Source: Dyadobacter pollutisoli (GTDB lineage: Bacteria > Bacteroidota > Bacteroidia > Cytophagales > Spirosomataceae). From it: a DNA stretch of 64,000 nucleotides. The stretch lies in NCBI RefSeq assembly GCF_026625565.1, contig NZ_CP112998.1, forward strand, positions 6,018,501 through 6,082,500, given 5' to 3'. The number at the start of each line of letters is the position of its first letter. The first letter of the stretch is position 1. This document shows, piece by piece, positions 41,728 through 50,006 of the stretch. The position numbers and the translations under genes were made by a program. A model generated the notes under the pieces. That model searched no databases. It had not been told where the DNA came from and was given only the letters and a program-made list of their open reading frames with translations.

Positions 41728-42559
41728 CATTACGATCGGGTTGGTAGCCATGAGTTTATTATGGTTTTCGGCTTGTCATAAACAACGTACCTCCAAGAGT
41801 ATCAACAAAAATCCCGCGGCAGACACAACACTGATCAATACGATCCCTCCTGCCGCTGACACGGTGAAAGCAACTGAACCTGAACCAATTGGCTCCATTG
41901 AGATCAAAGAAATTGATTTTGATTATCTCGTGGCCAAATCCAAGGTTTCATTCAAAAGCAAAACGCAGGACTTCGATAATACCAACGTCAACATCCGCAT
42001 GAAAAAGGACAGCATTATCTGGCTATCGGTCACGGGTGTAGGATTTGAGGTGGCGCGTGGCATTATCACGCCGGATTCTATCGTTTTTATGGACAAAATT
42101 CACAAAGATTATTTTGTGTTTTCATACCAGCAACTGAGCAAACAGTACAATTTTGACCTTAATTTCCCGCTTTTGCAGTCCGTTATCATTGGGAACCTTC
42201 CTTTTCCCAAAGGGGATGGCGGACGGTTTGTGAAGGAAAATGATTCTTATGTGCTCAAACAGGTGAAAGACAGTCTCCAAATAGACAATTATCTTTCCGA
42301 AGAAAACTTTAAACTGTCACGAATAAAAGCCACGGAGATCCCCACGCAAAATACTTTTACCCTTGACTACCAGGATTATAAGGTAGTCAAAACTTTCCTT
42401 TTTCCATTTACCAGTCTGATCAATCTAAACGTCAGGTCGCAAAAAGATCAACAGATCAACGAAACCAATATGCGGATCAAACATAACAAAGTGGACTTTA
42501 TAAATGAAAATCCTGGTTTTCCCTTTAATATACCTTCGTCGTATAAACGAAAAAGGTAA
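41717..42559 (+). CDS. DUF4292 lipoprotein (LolA/LolB-like fold)
   Basis: 280 aa. The N-terminus has a lipoprotein signal with Cys20 (IGLVAMSLLWFSAC). The mature protein (EIDFDYLVAKSKVSFKSKTQ, VNIRMKKDSIIWLSVTGVGFEVARGIITPDSIVFMDKIHKDYFVF) fits the DUF4292 family of Bacteroidota, related to LolA/LolB lipoprotein carriers. The start lies inside the TPR gene, so the two are translationally coupled. Position before the EnvC-like gene supports an envelope role. The family function is not established. Confidence 0.82.
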   Translation: MSNSITIGLVAMSLLWFSACHKQRTSKSINKNPAADTTLINTIPPAADTVKATEPEPIGSIEIKEIDFDYLVAKSKVSFKSKTQDFDNTNVNIRMKKDSIIWLSVTGVGFEVARGIITPDSIVFMDKIHKDYFVFSYQQLSKQYNFDLNFPLLQSVIIGNLPFPKGDGGRFVKENDSYVLKQVKDSLQIDNYLSEENFKLSRIKATEIPTQNTFTLDYQDYKVVKTFLFPFTSLINLNVRSQKDQQINETNMRIKHNKVDFINENPGFPFNIPSSYKRKR

Positions 42560-42606
42560 AATACAGAATGTCATGACGATCATGGGGCAAAAACCCCAAG
42601 TCTGCT

Positions 42607-42614
42607 TAACTTTG
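42607..42614 (+). promoter_or_regulatory. Possible -7 box before the EnvC-like gene
   Basis: TAACTTTG at 42607-42614 matches TAnnTTTG, 39 bases before the start at 42653. No TTG is seen at the expected upstream spacing. A GGGG-CAAAAA-CCCC mini-hairpin just before it (42584-42597) may end the upstream transcript. Confidence 0.35.
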
Positions 42615-42652
42615 CCTGCCTTTTAAGGAATCTGGTCGCAAGAATTAACAGT

Positions 42653-43993
42653 ATGCCCCTTCATAACCCTTATTTACGCCGTTTATTTCTACTATTGACG
42701 TTCATTTTTTGCGCGGGGATAAGCGCCTACGCACAGAAAACCCGTGAGCAGCTTGAACGCGAAAAGACCGAAAACCAGAACAAGATCAGGGAAATTCAAA
42801 GCATCCTGAAACAAACGTCTTCTCAAAAAAATGTCAATTTAGGTCAATTAAAAGCCCTGAATCAGCAAATCAATACCTATAAAAGGCAGATTGACCTTCT
42901 TTCTGACGATCTTGAACTGCTTGACAAAGAATTAAAAGTCCTCGAAAAAAAGCGTCAGGAGCTGGATAGCCGCCTTAACAAGCTGAAAGAGGAGTATGGG
43001 CATATGATTTATGAGGCTTCCAAAAGAAATGTTTATTTCAATCAATTGGTTTTTCTTTTTTCCTCCGGTACATTCAATCAGTTTGTATTGAGGTATAAAT
43101 ATTTGAAACAATATACCGAGGCGAGACAAGGACAGGTTAAAGAAATTGAAATTTTGCAGGCACAAGTGCGAGCTGAGCGTCAGCGCATTACAAGCAAAAA
43201 GAATCAGCAAAAAACAGTTCTGGATACCCGGGTAACCGAAAACACCAAGCTGGAAGGGCTCAAAGTGAAGCAGAATGAAGTGATTCAGGAGCTCTCCCAA
43301 AAAGAGGTAGAATTAAGAAAACAAATTGCGGAAAACAAAAGGGCAACCGATTTACTGGAAGCCAATATCCGCAGGATCGCTGAGCGGGAGAGACGTGAAC
43401 GTTTGGAGCGGGAACGCAAAGAACGCGAGGAGCGGGAAGCGCGCAGAAAAGCAGAACGGGAGAGAATAGCCCGCGAAAACGCTGAAAGAGAGAAAAAGGG
43501 TGAGGCGGCAGTGGTAGAAGAACCCAAAGAAGAAGAAGAGCCGGTCGTTTCGAGTGGTATGAGTGAGGAAGAAACAACGCTCGCTTCGTCATTTACAGCT
43601 TCCCAATCGCGACTACCATGGCCTGTAAAAGGCTTTGTTTCGGGACACTTCGGCCAACGCCCACATGCTGTTTTGAAAGGCGTAATGGTTGATAACCTGG
43701 GTGTTGACATTCAAACTACCGCGGGTGAGCCGGTGCGGTCGGTATACGACGGTGTCGTGCTGGATGTGACGGAAATGCCGGGAATGGGCAATGTAGTGGC
43801 CATTCAACATGGTAATTATATGACGATCTATGCCAAAATGAATGGAGTTACTGTTCGGGCCGGCCAGAAAGTGAAAGCAAGGGAAAACATCGGCCGGGTA
43901 GCTACCGACAGCGACGGAACATCTGAACTGCAATTCCAGATCTGGAAAAACACATCCCGCCTCAACCCTGAAAACTGGTTGATACACAGGTAG
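42653..43993 (+). CDS. EnvC-like murein hydrolase activator (M23/LytM fold)
   Basis: 446 aa. The signal peptide is LFLLLTFIFCAGISAYA. Residues about 25-245 are coiled coil (TREQLEREKTENQNKIREIQ, QINTYKRQIDLLSDDLELLDK, ELRKQIAENKRATDLLEANI), then an extreme Arg/Glu-rich helix (about 245-290). The C-terminal LytM domain starts at LPWPVKGFVSGHFGQRP and runs to NWLIHR. At the zinc-ligand positions the usual H-x-G-x-D-I reads NLGVDI, and the usual Y-A-H reads IYAKM, so it is probably not a peptidase but an activator of amidases, as EnvC is in cell division. Confidence 0.85.
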   Translation: MPLHNPYLRRLFLLLTFIFCAGISAYAQKTREQLEREKTENQNKIREIQSILKQTSSQKNVNLGQLKALNQQINTYKRQIDLLSDDLELLDKELKVLEKKRQELDSRLNKLKEEYGHMIYEASKRNVYFNQLVFLFSSGTFNQFVLRYKYLKQYTEARQGQVKEIEILQAQVRAERQRITSKKNQQKTVLDTRVTENTKLEGLKVKQNEVIQELSQKEVELRKQIAENKRATDLLEANIRRIAERERRERLERERKEREEREARRKAERERIARENAEREKKGEAAVVEEPKEEEEPVVSSGMSEEETTLASSFTASQSRLPWPVKGFVSGHFGQRPHAVLKGVMVDNLGVDIQTTAGEPVRSVYDGVVLDVTEMPGMGNVVAIQHGNYMTIYAKMNGVTVRAGQKVKARENIGRVATDSDGTSELQFQIWKNTSRLNPENWLIHR

Positions 43994-44018
43994 TCAGGTG
44001 TTTTAGTATCCGGACATG

Positions 44019-44105
44019 AATAGTCATGGAAGTCATTTATGGTCATAGAGCGCATGGAACTAGAAATGACAATATATGGCTACAAGTGACGACCAATGAC
44101 CTATT
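44019..44105. repeat. Long imperfect hairpin between the EnvC-like gene and panB
   Basis: The left arm AATAGTCATGGAAGTCA... from 44019 and the reverse complement of the right arm ending at 44105 (AATAGGTCATTGGTCGTCA...) align over about 30 bases with small gaps. Motifs of type GTCAT recur within. Its size and form fit short dispersed intergenic repeats of Bacteroidota. Confidence 0.45.
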
Positions 44106-44128
44106 AAATTTTAATCCGAAACAGAGAA

Positions 44129-44947
44129 ATGTCAATCCATACCCCTGATATTAAACGCGTTACGACCCACATCATTCAGGAAATGAAAACGCGGGGCGAA
44201 AAAATATCCTGCCTTACTGCCTACGATTATTCTATGGCCGGCATTGTAGATGCCGCAGGAATAGAGCTTATCCTGGTAGGGGACTCCGCTTCGAATGTAA
44301 TGGCGGGACACGAAACGACGCTTCCTATTACGATCGATCAGATGATTTACCATGCTACGTCGGTGGTACGGGCTGTAAAAAGGGCGTTAGTAGTAGTCGA
44401 CCTACCTTTTGGATCCTATCAGGGCAATTCGCGGGAAGCATTGAACTCCGCCATTCGGATAATGAAAGAATCGGGTGCGCATGCGGTGAAGCTGGAAGGG
44501 GGACTGGAAATCAAGGATTCCATTACCCGCATATTAAGCGCCGGAGTGCCTGTAATGGGTCATTTGGGCCTTACGCCGCAATCCATTTACAAGTTCGGGA
44601 CTTACACTGTCCGAGCTAAACAGGAAGAAGAAGCACAAAAGCTGCTGGAAGACGCGAAAATGCTGGAAGAAGTAGGCTGTTTTTCAATGGTTTTGGAAAA
44701 AATACCTTCCACACTGACCAAACAAGTTTCTGAAAGTGTGTCCATTCCAACCGTGGGTATAGGTGCCGGACCACATGCCGACGGCCAGATATTGGTACTA
44801 CACGACTTACTGGGCATCAATAAGGCATTCAAACCACGATTCTTGCGTCGCTATGCGGATTTGAATGGTGTAATGACCGACGCAATTTCCAATTATATCA
44901 AAGATGTAAAAGGCAAATCGTTTCCGAATGACAAGGAATCATATTGA
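44129..44947 (+). CDS. panB: 3-methyl-2-oxobutanoate hydroxymethyltransferase
   Basis: 272 aa. The enzyme adds a hydroxymethyl group from methylene-tetrahydrofolate to 2-oxoisovalerate to make ketopantoate, the first step of pantothenate (vitamin B5) synthesis. Recognisable blocks: SCLTAYDYSMAGIVDAAGIELILVGDSASNVM, GHETTLPITIDQMIYH, VVDLPFGSYQGNSREALNSA, AVKLEGG, PVMGHLGLTPQS, MVLEKIP with the catalytic glutamate, and VGIGAGPHADGQILVLHDLLG. It has full length and is well conserved. It starts after a repeat-containing spacer. The next gene (pseudouridine synthase) follows after 27 bases. Confidence 0.97.
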   Translation: MSIHTPDIKRVTTHIIQEMKTRGEKISCLTAYDYSMAGIVDAAGIELILVGDSASNVMAGHETTLPITIDQMIYHATSVVRAVKRALVVVDLPFGSYQGNSREALNSAIRIMKESGAHAVKLEGGLEIKDSITRILSAGVPVMGHLGLTPQSIYKFGTYTVRAKQEEEAQKLLEDAKMLEEVGCFSMVLEKIPSTLTKQVSESVSIPTVGIGAGPHADGQILVLHDLLGINKAFKPRFLRRYADLNGVMTDAISNYIKDVKGKSFPNDKESY

Positions 44948-44974
44948 CCTTTTAAAAAGTAAAGAACTATTAAT

Positions 44975-45706
44975 ATGGCTAAAAGACCATTTCAAGTTAT
45001 ATACGAGGATAATCACCTGATCATCGTCAATAAAGAGCCGGGTATTCTGGTTCAGGGGGATGCTACGGGGGATAAATGCCTCTTGGATATGGTCAAAGAC
45101 TATATCAAGGAAGTCTATGACAAACCAGGAGCTGTTTTTTTGGGAACAGTCCATCGACTGGACCGTCCTGTGAGCGGGCTGGTCGTATTTGCCCGTACCT
45201 CTAAGGCTTTGGAACGTATGAATGAGATTTTTCGTAAGCGCGACGTGCAGAAGACGTACTGGGCAGTGGTAAAACACCGTCCAGCAGAGAAAAAAGGGAA
45301 ACTCGTACATTGGCTTTCCAAAGACGAGAAGCGCAATGTTACCACCGCTTACGACTATGAAGCACCCGGCACACAACGTGCTGAGTTATCTTATCGTTGG
45401 ATGGGAGAGATCAACAAGTTCCATTTGCTCGAAGTAATGCCTGTAACTGGCAGGCCACATCAAATCCGCGTGCAGCTGGCATCGATGAACTGCCCGATCC
45501 GAGGTGACGTGAAATATGGCTACCCGGTTGGAAACCGGGATAATAACATCAATCTGCATGCACGCAGGCTGTATTTCGAGCATCCCGTTAAAAAAGAGCC
45601 GATTATATGCAAAGCTGGTCTCCCAAATGATCCCTTCTGGGAAGAATTTTTATCTTTGGATACAGAAGTCATCAAACCTGAAAATCTGGACAACTTCTAT
45701 GAATAA
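44975..45706 (+). CDS. RluA-family RNA pseudouridine synthase, second copy
   Basis: 243 aa. The catalytic motif VHRLDRPVSGLVVFAR has the conserved aspartate. VTGRPHQIRVQLA and CPIRGDVKYGYP are family blocks. There is no S4 domain. It differs from the enzyme at 24880 in sequence and probably in target site; which rRNA or tRNA uridine is modified cannot be read from sequence. It lies between panB and a small membrane protein gene 5 bases downstream, probably one operon. Confidence 0.92.
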   Translation: MAKRPFQVIYEDNHLIIVNKEPGILVQGDATGDKCLLDMVKDYIKEVYDKPGAVFLGTVHRLDRPVSGLVVFARTSKALERMNEIFRKRDVQKTYWAVVKHRPAEKKGKLVHWLSKDEKRNVTTAYDYEAPGTQRAELSYRWMGEINKFHLLEVMPVTGRPHQIRVQLASMNCPIRGDVKYGYPVGNRDNNINLHARRLYFEHPVKKEPIICKAGLPNDPFWEEFLSLDTEVIKPENLDNFYE

Positions 45707-45711
45707 ATAGC

Positions 45712-46026
45712 ATGATCGAAAAACTAAAACAGCGCTGGAACGTCAGGAATGGGTGGGATGTCCTCATCATTCTCGTCGTCTTCGCCTGTACCGGTTTTTC
45801 TGTCTTGTACGTAAAACGCTGGCTTTTCGAGCTGGTCGGTTTGACCGATGAGTCGCCTTCCTGGCTTCGTTGGGCGGTTAATATTCTGATTATTTTACCA
45901 TTGTACCAGGTGATTTTGTTAGCCTGGGGCTGGATCTGGGGCAAGTTTACTTTCTTCTGGGAATTTGAAAAACGAATGTTCAGCAGAATAGGAGGGTTGT
46001 TTCGCAAGAAAAGCGCGGAAATGTGA
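45712..46026 (+). CDS. Small two-span membrane protein (DUF6787-like)
   Basis: 104 aa. Two hydrophobic segments (VLIILVVFACTGFSVLYV and AVNILIILPLYQVILLAWGWIWG) flank a loop, with a basic amphipathic N-terminus (MIEKLKQRWNVRNGWD) and a basic C-terminus (KRMFSRIGGLFRKKSAEM). The pattern and length resemble a conserved Bacteroidota family; I believe DUF6787. It starts 5 bases after the pseudouridine synthase stop. Function is unknown. Confidence 0.7.
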   Translation: MIEKLKQRWNVRNGWDVLIILVVFACTGFSVLYVKRWLFELVGLTDESPSWLRWAVNILIILPLYQVILLAWGWIWGKFTFFWEFEKRMFSRIGGLFRKKSAEM

Positions 46027-46140
46027 TTGTTACATCCCTGACGGGATTTTATTTTTCAACCCAATCATGTTGCTACCGAGGTTTCGTCGCTATGCGACTT
46101 GGCCTACTGTCCCTATGACCCGTTCATCCTTTCAGCACAA

Positions 46141-46240
46141 CTTTAAAATGCCGTCAGGCATGTAATCTTGGTAGACATGCAATATTGGTAGAAAAATAAC
46201 ATTGCATAACCCATTTAAATGCGGTAGGCATGTAACAATC
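46141..46240. repeat. Dispersed-repeat-like spacer with GGCATGTAA and TTGGTAGA units
   Basis: GGCATGTAA occurs at 46157-46165 and 46228-46236. TTGGTAGA occurs at 46168-46175 and 46185-46192. CCTGACGG/CCGTCAGG are inverted motifs at about 46037-46044 and 46151-46158. The stretch 46027-46249 between converging genes holds no coding frame that I trust. Such units are a known kind of dispersed intergenic repeat in Cytophagales. Confidence 0.55.
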
Positions 46241-46249
46241 TACACAACG

Positions 46250-48577
46250 TCACTGGCTGTCGATGATTTTGCGGTATACAATTCTCGCTTTTTCATACGC
46301 ATCTTCCGCTGCTTTCTTCTCCTCTACCCGAATGTTCGGCTCCTTCATTTTCCAGCATTGATTCAATGTAGCAAGGCACCATTCCGCGCTCTTTTTCTCT
46401 ACAATTGGTTTACCGTCCACTGTTACAAAAATCGGATTGGAATGTGAACTCGGGAAAACCCGAAGCGCTACCCAGCATGATTTATTGATCTTGTAATTAA
46501 ATTTTACCTCCGTCATTTCGCCATTCGCCATTACTTCCGTAGTATCCACAGCCTCCCCGTTCACGATCAATTCTACTCTTACCTTCCTGGATTTAGCGAT
46601 TCTCGCTCTTTCAATCTCCCAATAAGGGGTTATAAGGATGGAGCTATTAGCGATTTTCGCCCCGATACTGTCCTGCGTTACCGGCAAATATGCCGCCACC
46701 TTCGCCGTAACAAAGACTGATTGCGTATTTTTTAACGAAACCTCACTATTACCTACACCCGCCTCGCTTCCGTTTACTGCAAAATCCATGATATGCGATT
46801 TTCCGTCCGAAACATAGCTCCGACCACTTTGGATAGCCGCCACGTAATTGTCGTAATTCAGCGGCTCATTCGTTTTAAAATAACTTCTTGCTTGTCCTAC
46901 GCGCGCGTCCGTAATGCATGGGAAATCCGTTTCTCCACTGAGCCTGGGCTTAAATCCGCAGTTCAGCGTGTGATAGTACATATTAAGCTCCCAGGGCGCT
47001 GGCGTGTCACCGGCACTGAAAAAGTCAACCAGATTTTGCGTCACGGTAACAATGTATTCGTTCGCACCGATCCCATCCATTTTCGGTACTATATCATTGA
47101 ATATCTTACCGGTTCGCTGCATTGGCTCCAATCCCCAGCCTGAATGCGCGTAACCCACAATTCCGCCCTGCGATTTGGCCCAGGAAAGCACGGGAGCTGT
47201 CCAGCTGGGCCATTGCTCAATGGTAGTAGTGCCTGGATAGTCGTCCTCTTTTATCCTCAAAAGCACGATATGGCCAGAATGTGACGATGGAAAACCCGAA
47301 ACCTCAACATCATTGCGCATGATATTTTTCTTATTGGACAACGGATGATCCTTGGCTGTAAAGAATGTTTTCTGATGGTACCAGCTTGGCCCCCAGGCCA
47401 GATTCGCAGCCATATTCAGGTCTTCACCCATGGTTTGCCGAAACATATCTTTCGGATCCACCCCCTCGGTAGGGCTGTCGTAATGGCTGCAACCGGCTGC
47501 GTGAATGTGATGATCAGCACTATACCAACCCAATTTGGACATCTGTATCCATCTTTTTAACTCAAATGACACATTTATGGAGTCAACGTTGGTTGGTACC
47601 GTTATTTCCTTCGTCTGACTAATGTACTCCGGACCACGGGTAAAAGTTACCTTATATTTGCCGGCTGGCAACTGAACATGCTCGCCGTCTTTGCGGTAAA
47701 TCTGCGGTTGAAAAAAGAAATCGGGGTATTCGTCGTAGGCTGCAACACGGCGGGAAGGAAGCGGATAAATGCCTTTGAACTTCCCGGAGGCATGTTCTTG
47801 CGAGTCAGTGATCAGAAATGATGCCATAGTAGGGGTTCCGTCATGATCTTTTACTTGAAATTTGACTTTCACCGCTGGTTTTACATCAAAAAGAATGTGT
47901 GTCGCATTTCTGAAACCAATGTCCTGCGAACCCTGGCCTACGTGATAGCCAATCTCTGCTTCCCGCTTGCCAGCCTCTTTGGAATAGATCTGAACCACAG
48001 CGTATTCCAGTTTCAAACCAGACAAATTAGGCTGCAAAGGTCTGTTTGCGTAAATCTGTACTTCCAGAAACCGGTTAGCAACCTGGCCAGCAGTCAGCTC
48101 GTGTTCTTTTTTTACTTTCGATTCAAATGACGGAGAATGGTATGGTTTCGCTCCATTGGGGCTCTCGGCTTCCAGCTTAGCAGTAATGCCTGCTTCGTTA
48201 TGGATCTTGACCAGGAAACTCGTCCAGCCGCCCTGAGTCAAAACAGCTCTGGCAGCGCCACGATCCACTTTTACGCGTCCCTCAGGGTTAATAGTGACAA
48301 TATTGAGGCAATAAGGATCCAGAATTTTCTGAATGCCGGTTACTGTCTCACTGGTTAAAGGATTGTTACTTAATGCTTTCAGTCGCTGCGCGTCGGCTGT
48401 GGAAAGAGAATTTCCCGAAAACGAGAGTGCTTCCTGCAAACGCATTGCCTGTGCCAGGAGCGGCTGCGCCTCAACGCCTGTTGTTACGGAAGGTGTCGGG
48501 TGATGATCGTGTTGCTGGGCCAGCAGGAGTAGGGGAGTAAATACAATGGCGAGAATGCGTGTACATGTTTTTCTCAT
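46250..48577 (-). CDS. CehA/McbA-family exported metallohydrolase
   Basis: 775 aa. A signal peptide (CTRILAIVFTPLLLLAQ) is followed by a strand-rich N-terminal half. The catalytic part begins near residue 365 with SADHHIHAAGCSHYDSPTEG, a histidine-rich PHP-like metal site, and continues with NVLRNDVEVSG-type blocks: NDVEVSGFPSSHSGHIVLLR, GIVGYAHSGWGLEP, and DFPCITDARVGQARSYF. It fits CehA/McbA-like hydrolases, which act on ester or phosphoester bonds. The last 110 residues form a C-terminal beta-rich domain. The substrate is unknown. It may be co-transcribed with the barrel gene that ends right beside its start (48579). Confidence 0.78.
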   Translation of the reverse strand: MRKTCTRILAIVFTPLLLLAQQHDHHPTPSVTTGVEAQPLLAQAMRLQEALSFSGNSLSTADAQRLKALSNNPLTSETVTGIQKILDPYCLNIVTINPEGRVKVDRGAARAVLTQGGWTSFLVKIHNEAGITAKLEAESPNGAKPYHSPSFESKVKKEHELTAGQVANRFLEVQIYANRPLQPNLSGLKLEYAVVQIYSKEAGKREAEIGYHVGQGSQDIGFRNATHILFDVKPAVKVKFQVKDHDGTPTMASFLITDSQEHASGKFKGIYPLPSRRVAAYDEYPDFFFQPQIYRKDGEHVQLPAGKYKVTFTRGPEYISQTKEITVPTNVDSINVSFELKRWIQMSKLGWYSADHHIHAAGCSHYDSPTEGVDPKDMFRQTMGEDLNMAANLAWGPSWYHQKTFFTAKDHPLSNKKNIMRNDVEVSGFPSSHSGHIVLLRIKEDDYPGTTTIEQWPSWTAPVLSWAKSQGGIVGYAHSGWGLEPMQRTGKIFNDIVPKMDGIGANEYIVTVTQNLVDFFSAGDTPAPWELNMYYHTLNCGFKPRLSGETDFPCITDARVGQARSYFKTNEPLNYDNYVAAIQSGRSYVSDGKSHIMDFAVNGSEAGVGNSEVSLKNTQSVFVTAKVAAYLPVTQDSIGAKIANSSILITPYWEIERARIAKSRKVRVELIVNGEAVDTTEVMANGEMTEVKFNYKINKSCWVALRVFPSSHSNPIFVTVDGKPIVEKKSAEWCLATLNQCWKMKEPNIRVEEKKAAEDAYEKARIVYRKIIDSQ

Positions 48578-48578
48578 A

Positions 48579-50006
48579 TTAGTCCTTGTCTTTGTTTCGG
48601 TTCAATTTCCAGGCGGTAAACCCGATGTACATCATGCACCCCCTTGCCCCGCCACTTTTGAGTATCCCATTTACGCTGCTGAATCCCAGGAATATTGGGC
48701 CAAAATGCCCCACTGCTCCGATAGAAGGACGGTTATTTCCACGAATGAATGTAATTGGAAAAGCAAAATCCGAATCTTCGTCTTCAAAACGCGGAGTAAT
48801 GGTAAAAGAATTAGGCTGATAGATATCTAATGGTTGTCCCGATCGACTTTTGAAACGTTTTGTTTGCGAAAGGTTCAGAAAAAATCCTTTGACGAGCTGA
48901 ATATCTGCTTCCAGGTGTACAGCCTGCGGCAGACGCACGTCTTTTCTGAAAAAAGTGGTGGTATCAGCCGGAAACAGACTCATAAAACCTTCCGGACCAC
49001 GGTCACTAATGGTTTCCAATTCCTTTTGCCCAATGATCGTCTCGCTTTGGCTGCCTCTTTCCACACGCGTGTTGGAAGTCCGGTAGCGAATGGACCCGAC
49101 GTCGGTGAGCGATGCACCAAACCGGATCAGGTACTCGGGACTTTCGTCGAAAACTTCTTTGGATTTATGCCAATAGGAGCCCAATTCGTATGAAACACCC
49201 AGGTCATATCCCCAGCCTGCGCCATATTGATCGGAGTTCATCAGTTTGCCAATGCTTGCTTTCCGGGTGGGGGCACTATACCCGGTTTCGTAGGACAGAT
49301 CAGAAATAACAAGTTCAGTAGTTTCTGCATTTCCTGGTAGCGGACGAATGCTGTAACTATCCGCCGAGCCCGTCAAATAACCCACTCGCGCACCAAAAAC
49401 ACGCTTTACAGTCGCTCCAATGCGCAATTTATGAGATTCCAGATCCAGTAGCTGTACCCCGTAAGTGAGGCTGAGATCCGAAAAAGTTTGTTGTACCAAA
49501 TCGAAATTACCCCAGGCCTGATCCTCATAGGCACCGGTACTACCCGTATCCATTCTTTTGAAATAAATATGCTGAATAGGGTCCGGAATATTATTTCCCT
49601 GTACATAACCTCTGGTGCGCAGCTGCAATGCAAGTCCCTGATACTTGCCCAGCGAAATCATGGCTGACGGCCAGCGAATTTCGCTCACCACATAAATCGG
49701 GTCTTTGTAGGTAAGCGACCCCATCGTACGGGAGCGGCCATACAATTCTTTGGTCGAATGTGAGGCAAGTATTGGCGTCAGGAAGGAATTTTCACCCAAA
49801 AACCTGAAATAACGATACTTAATGCTCCCTCCGAGTGAAATGATATTGATCTGAAACTTATGTTTGGGCCCTCCGATCACCGAAGGATTATAAGTCGCCC
49901 GGTACAGACCTCCGTAATTGCTGAATTCCAGACCCGGAATCTGCTGCGCCTCGCTGATTTGAAATGAAAGAAATAATAGCGCGAACGTGAGTGTTAAATT
50001 TTTCAA
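48579..50006 (-). CDS. DUF5723-like outer-membrane beta-barrel protein
   Basis: 475 aa. A signal peptide (LTLTFALLFLSFQISEAQ) precedes LEFSNYGGLYRATYNPSVIG, which resembles the start of the DUF5723 family of Bacteroidota outer membrane proteins. Alternating strands run throughout (FQINIISLGGSIKYRYFRFLG, GLALQLRTRGYVQG, SFTITPRFEDEDSDFAFPITFIRG, GHFGPIFLGFSS). Its start overlaps the end of recQ by 4 bases, and its stop lies one base before the metallohydrolase start, so the three genes are likely co-transcribed. Function is unknown. Confidence 0.75.
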   Translation of the reverse strand: MKNLTLTFALLFLSFQISEAQQIPGLEFSNYGGLYRATYNPSVIGGPKHKFQINIISLGGSIKYRYFRFLGENSFLTPILASHSTKELYGRSRTMGSLTYKDPIYVVSEIRWPSAMISLGKYQGLALQLRTRGYVQGNNIPDPIQHIYFKRMDTGSTGAYEDQAWGNFDLVQQTFSDLSLTYGVQLLDLESHKLRIGATVKRVFGARVGYLTGSADSYSIRPLPGNAETTELVISDLSYETGYSAPTRKASIGKLMNSDQYGAGWGYDLGVSYELGSYWHKSKEVFDESPEYLIRFGASLTDVGSIRYRTSNTRVERGSQSETIIGQKELETISDRGPEGFMSLFPADTTTFFRKDVRLPQAVHLEADIQLVKGFFLNLSQTKRFKSRSGQPLDIYQPNSFTITPRFEDEDSDFAFPITFIRGNNRPSIGAVGHFGPIFLGFSSVNGILKSGGARGCMMYIGFTAWKLNRNKDKD

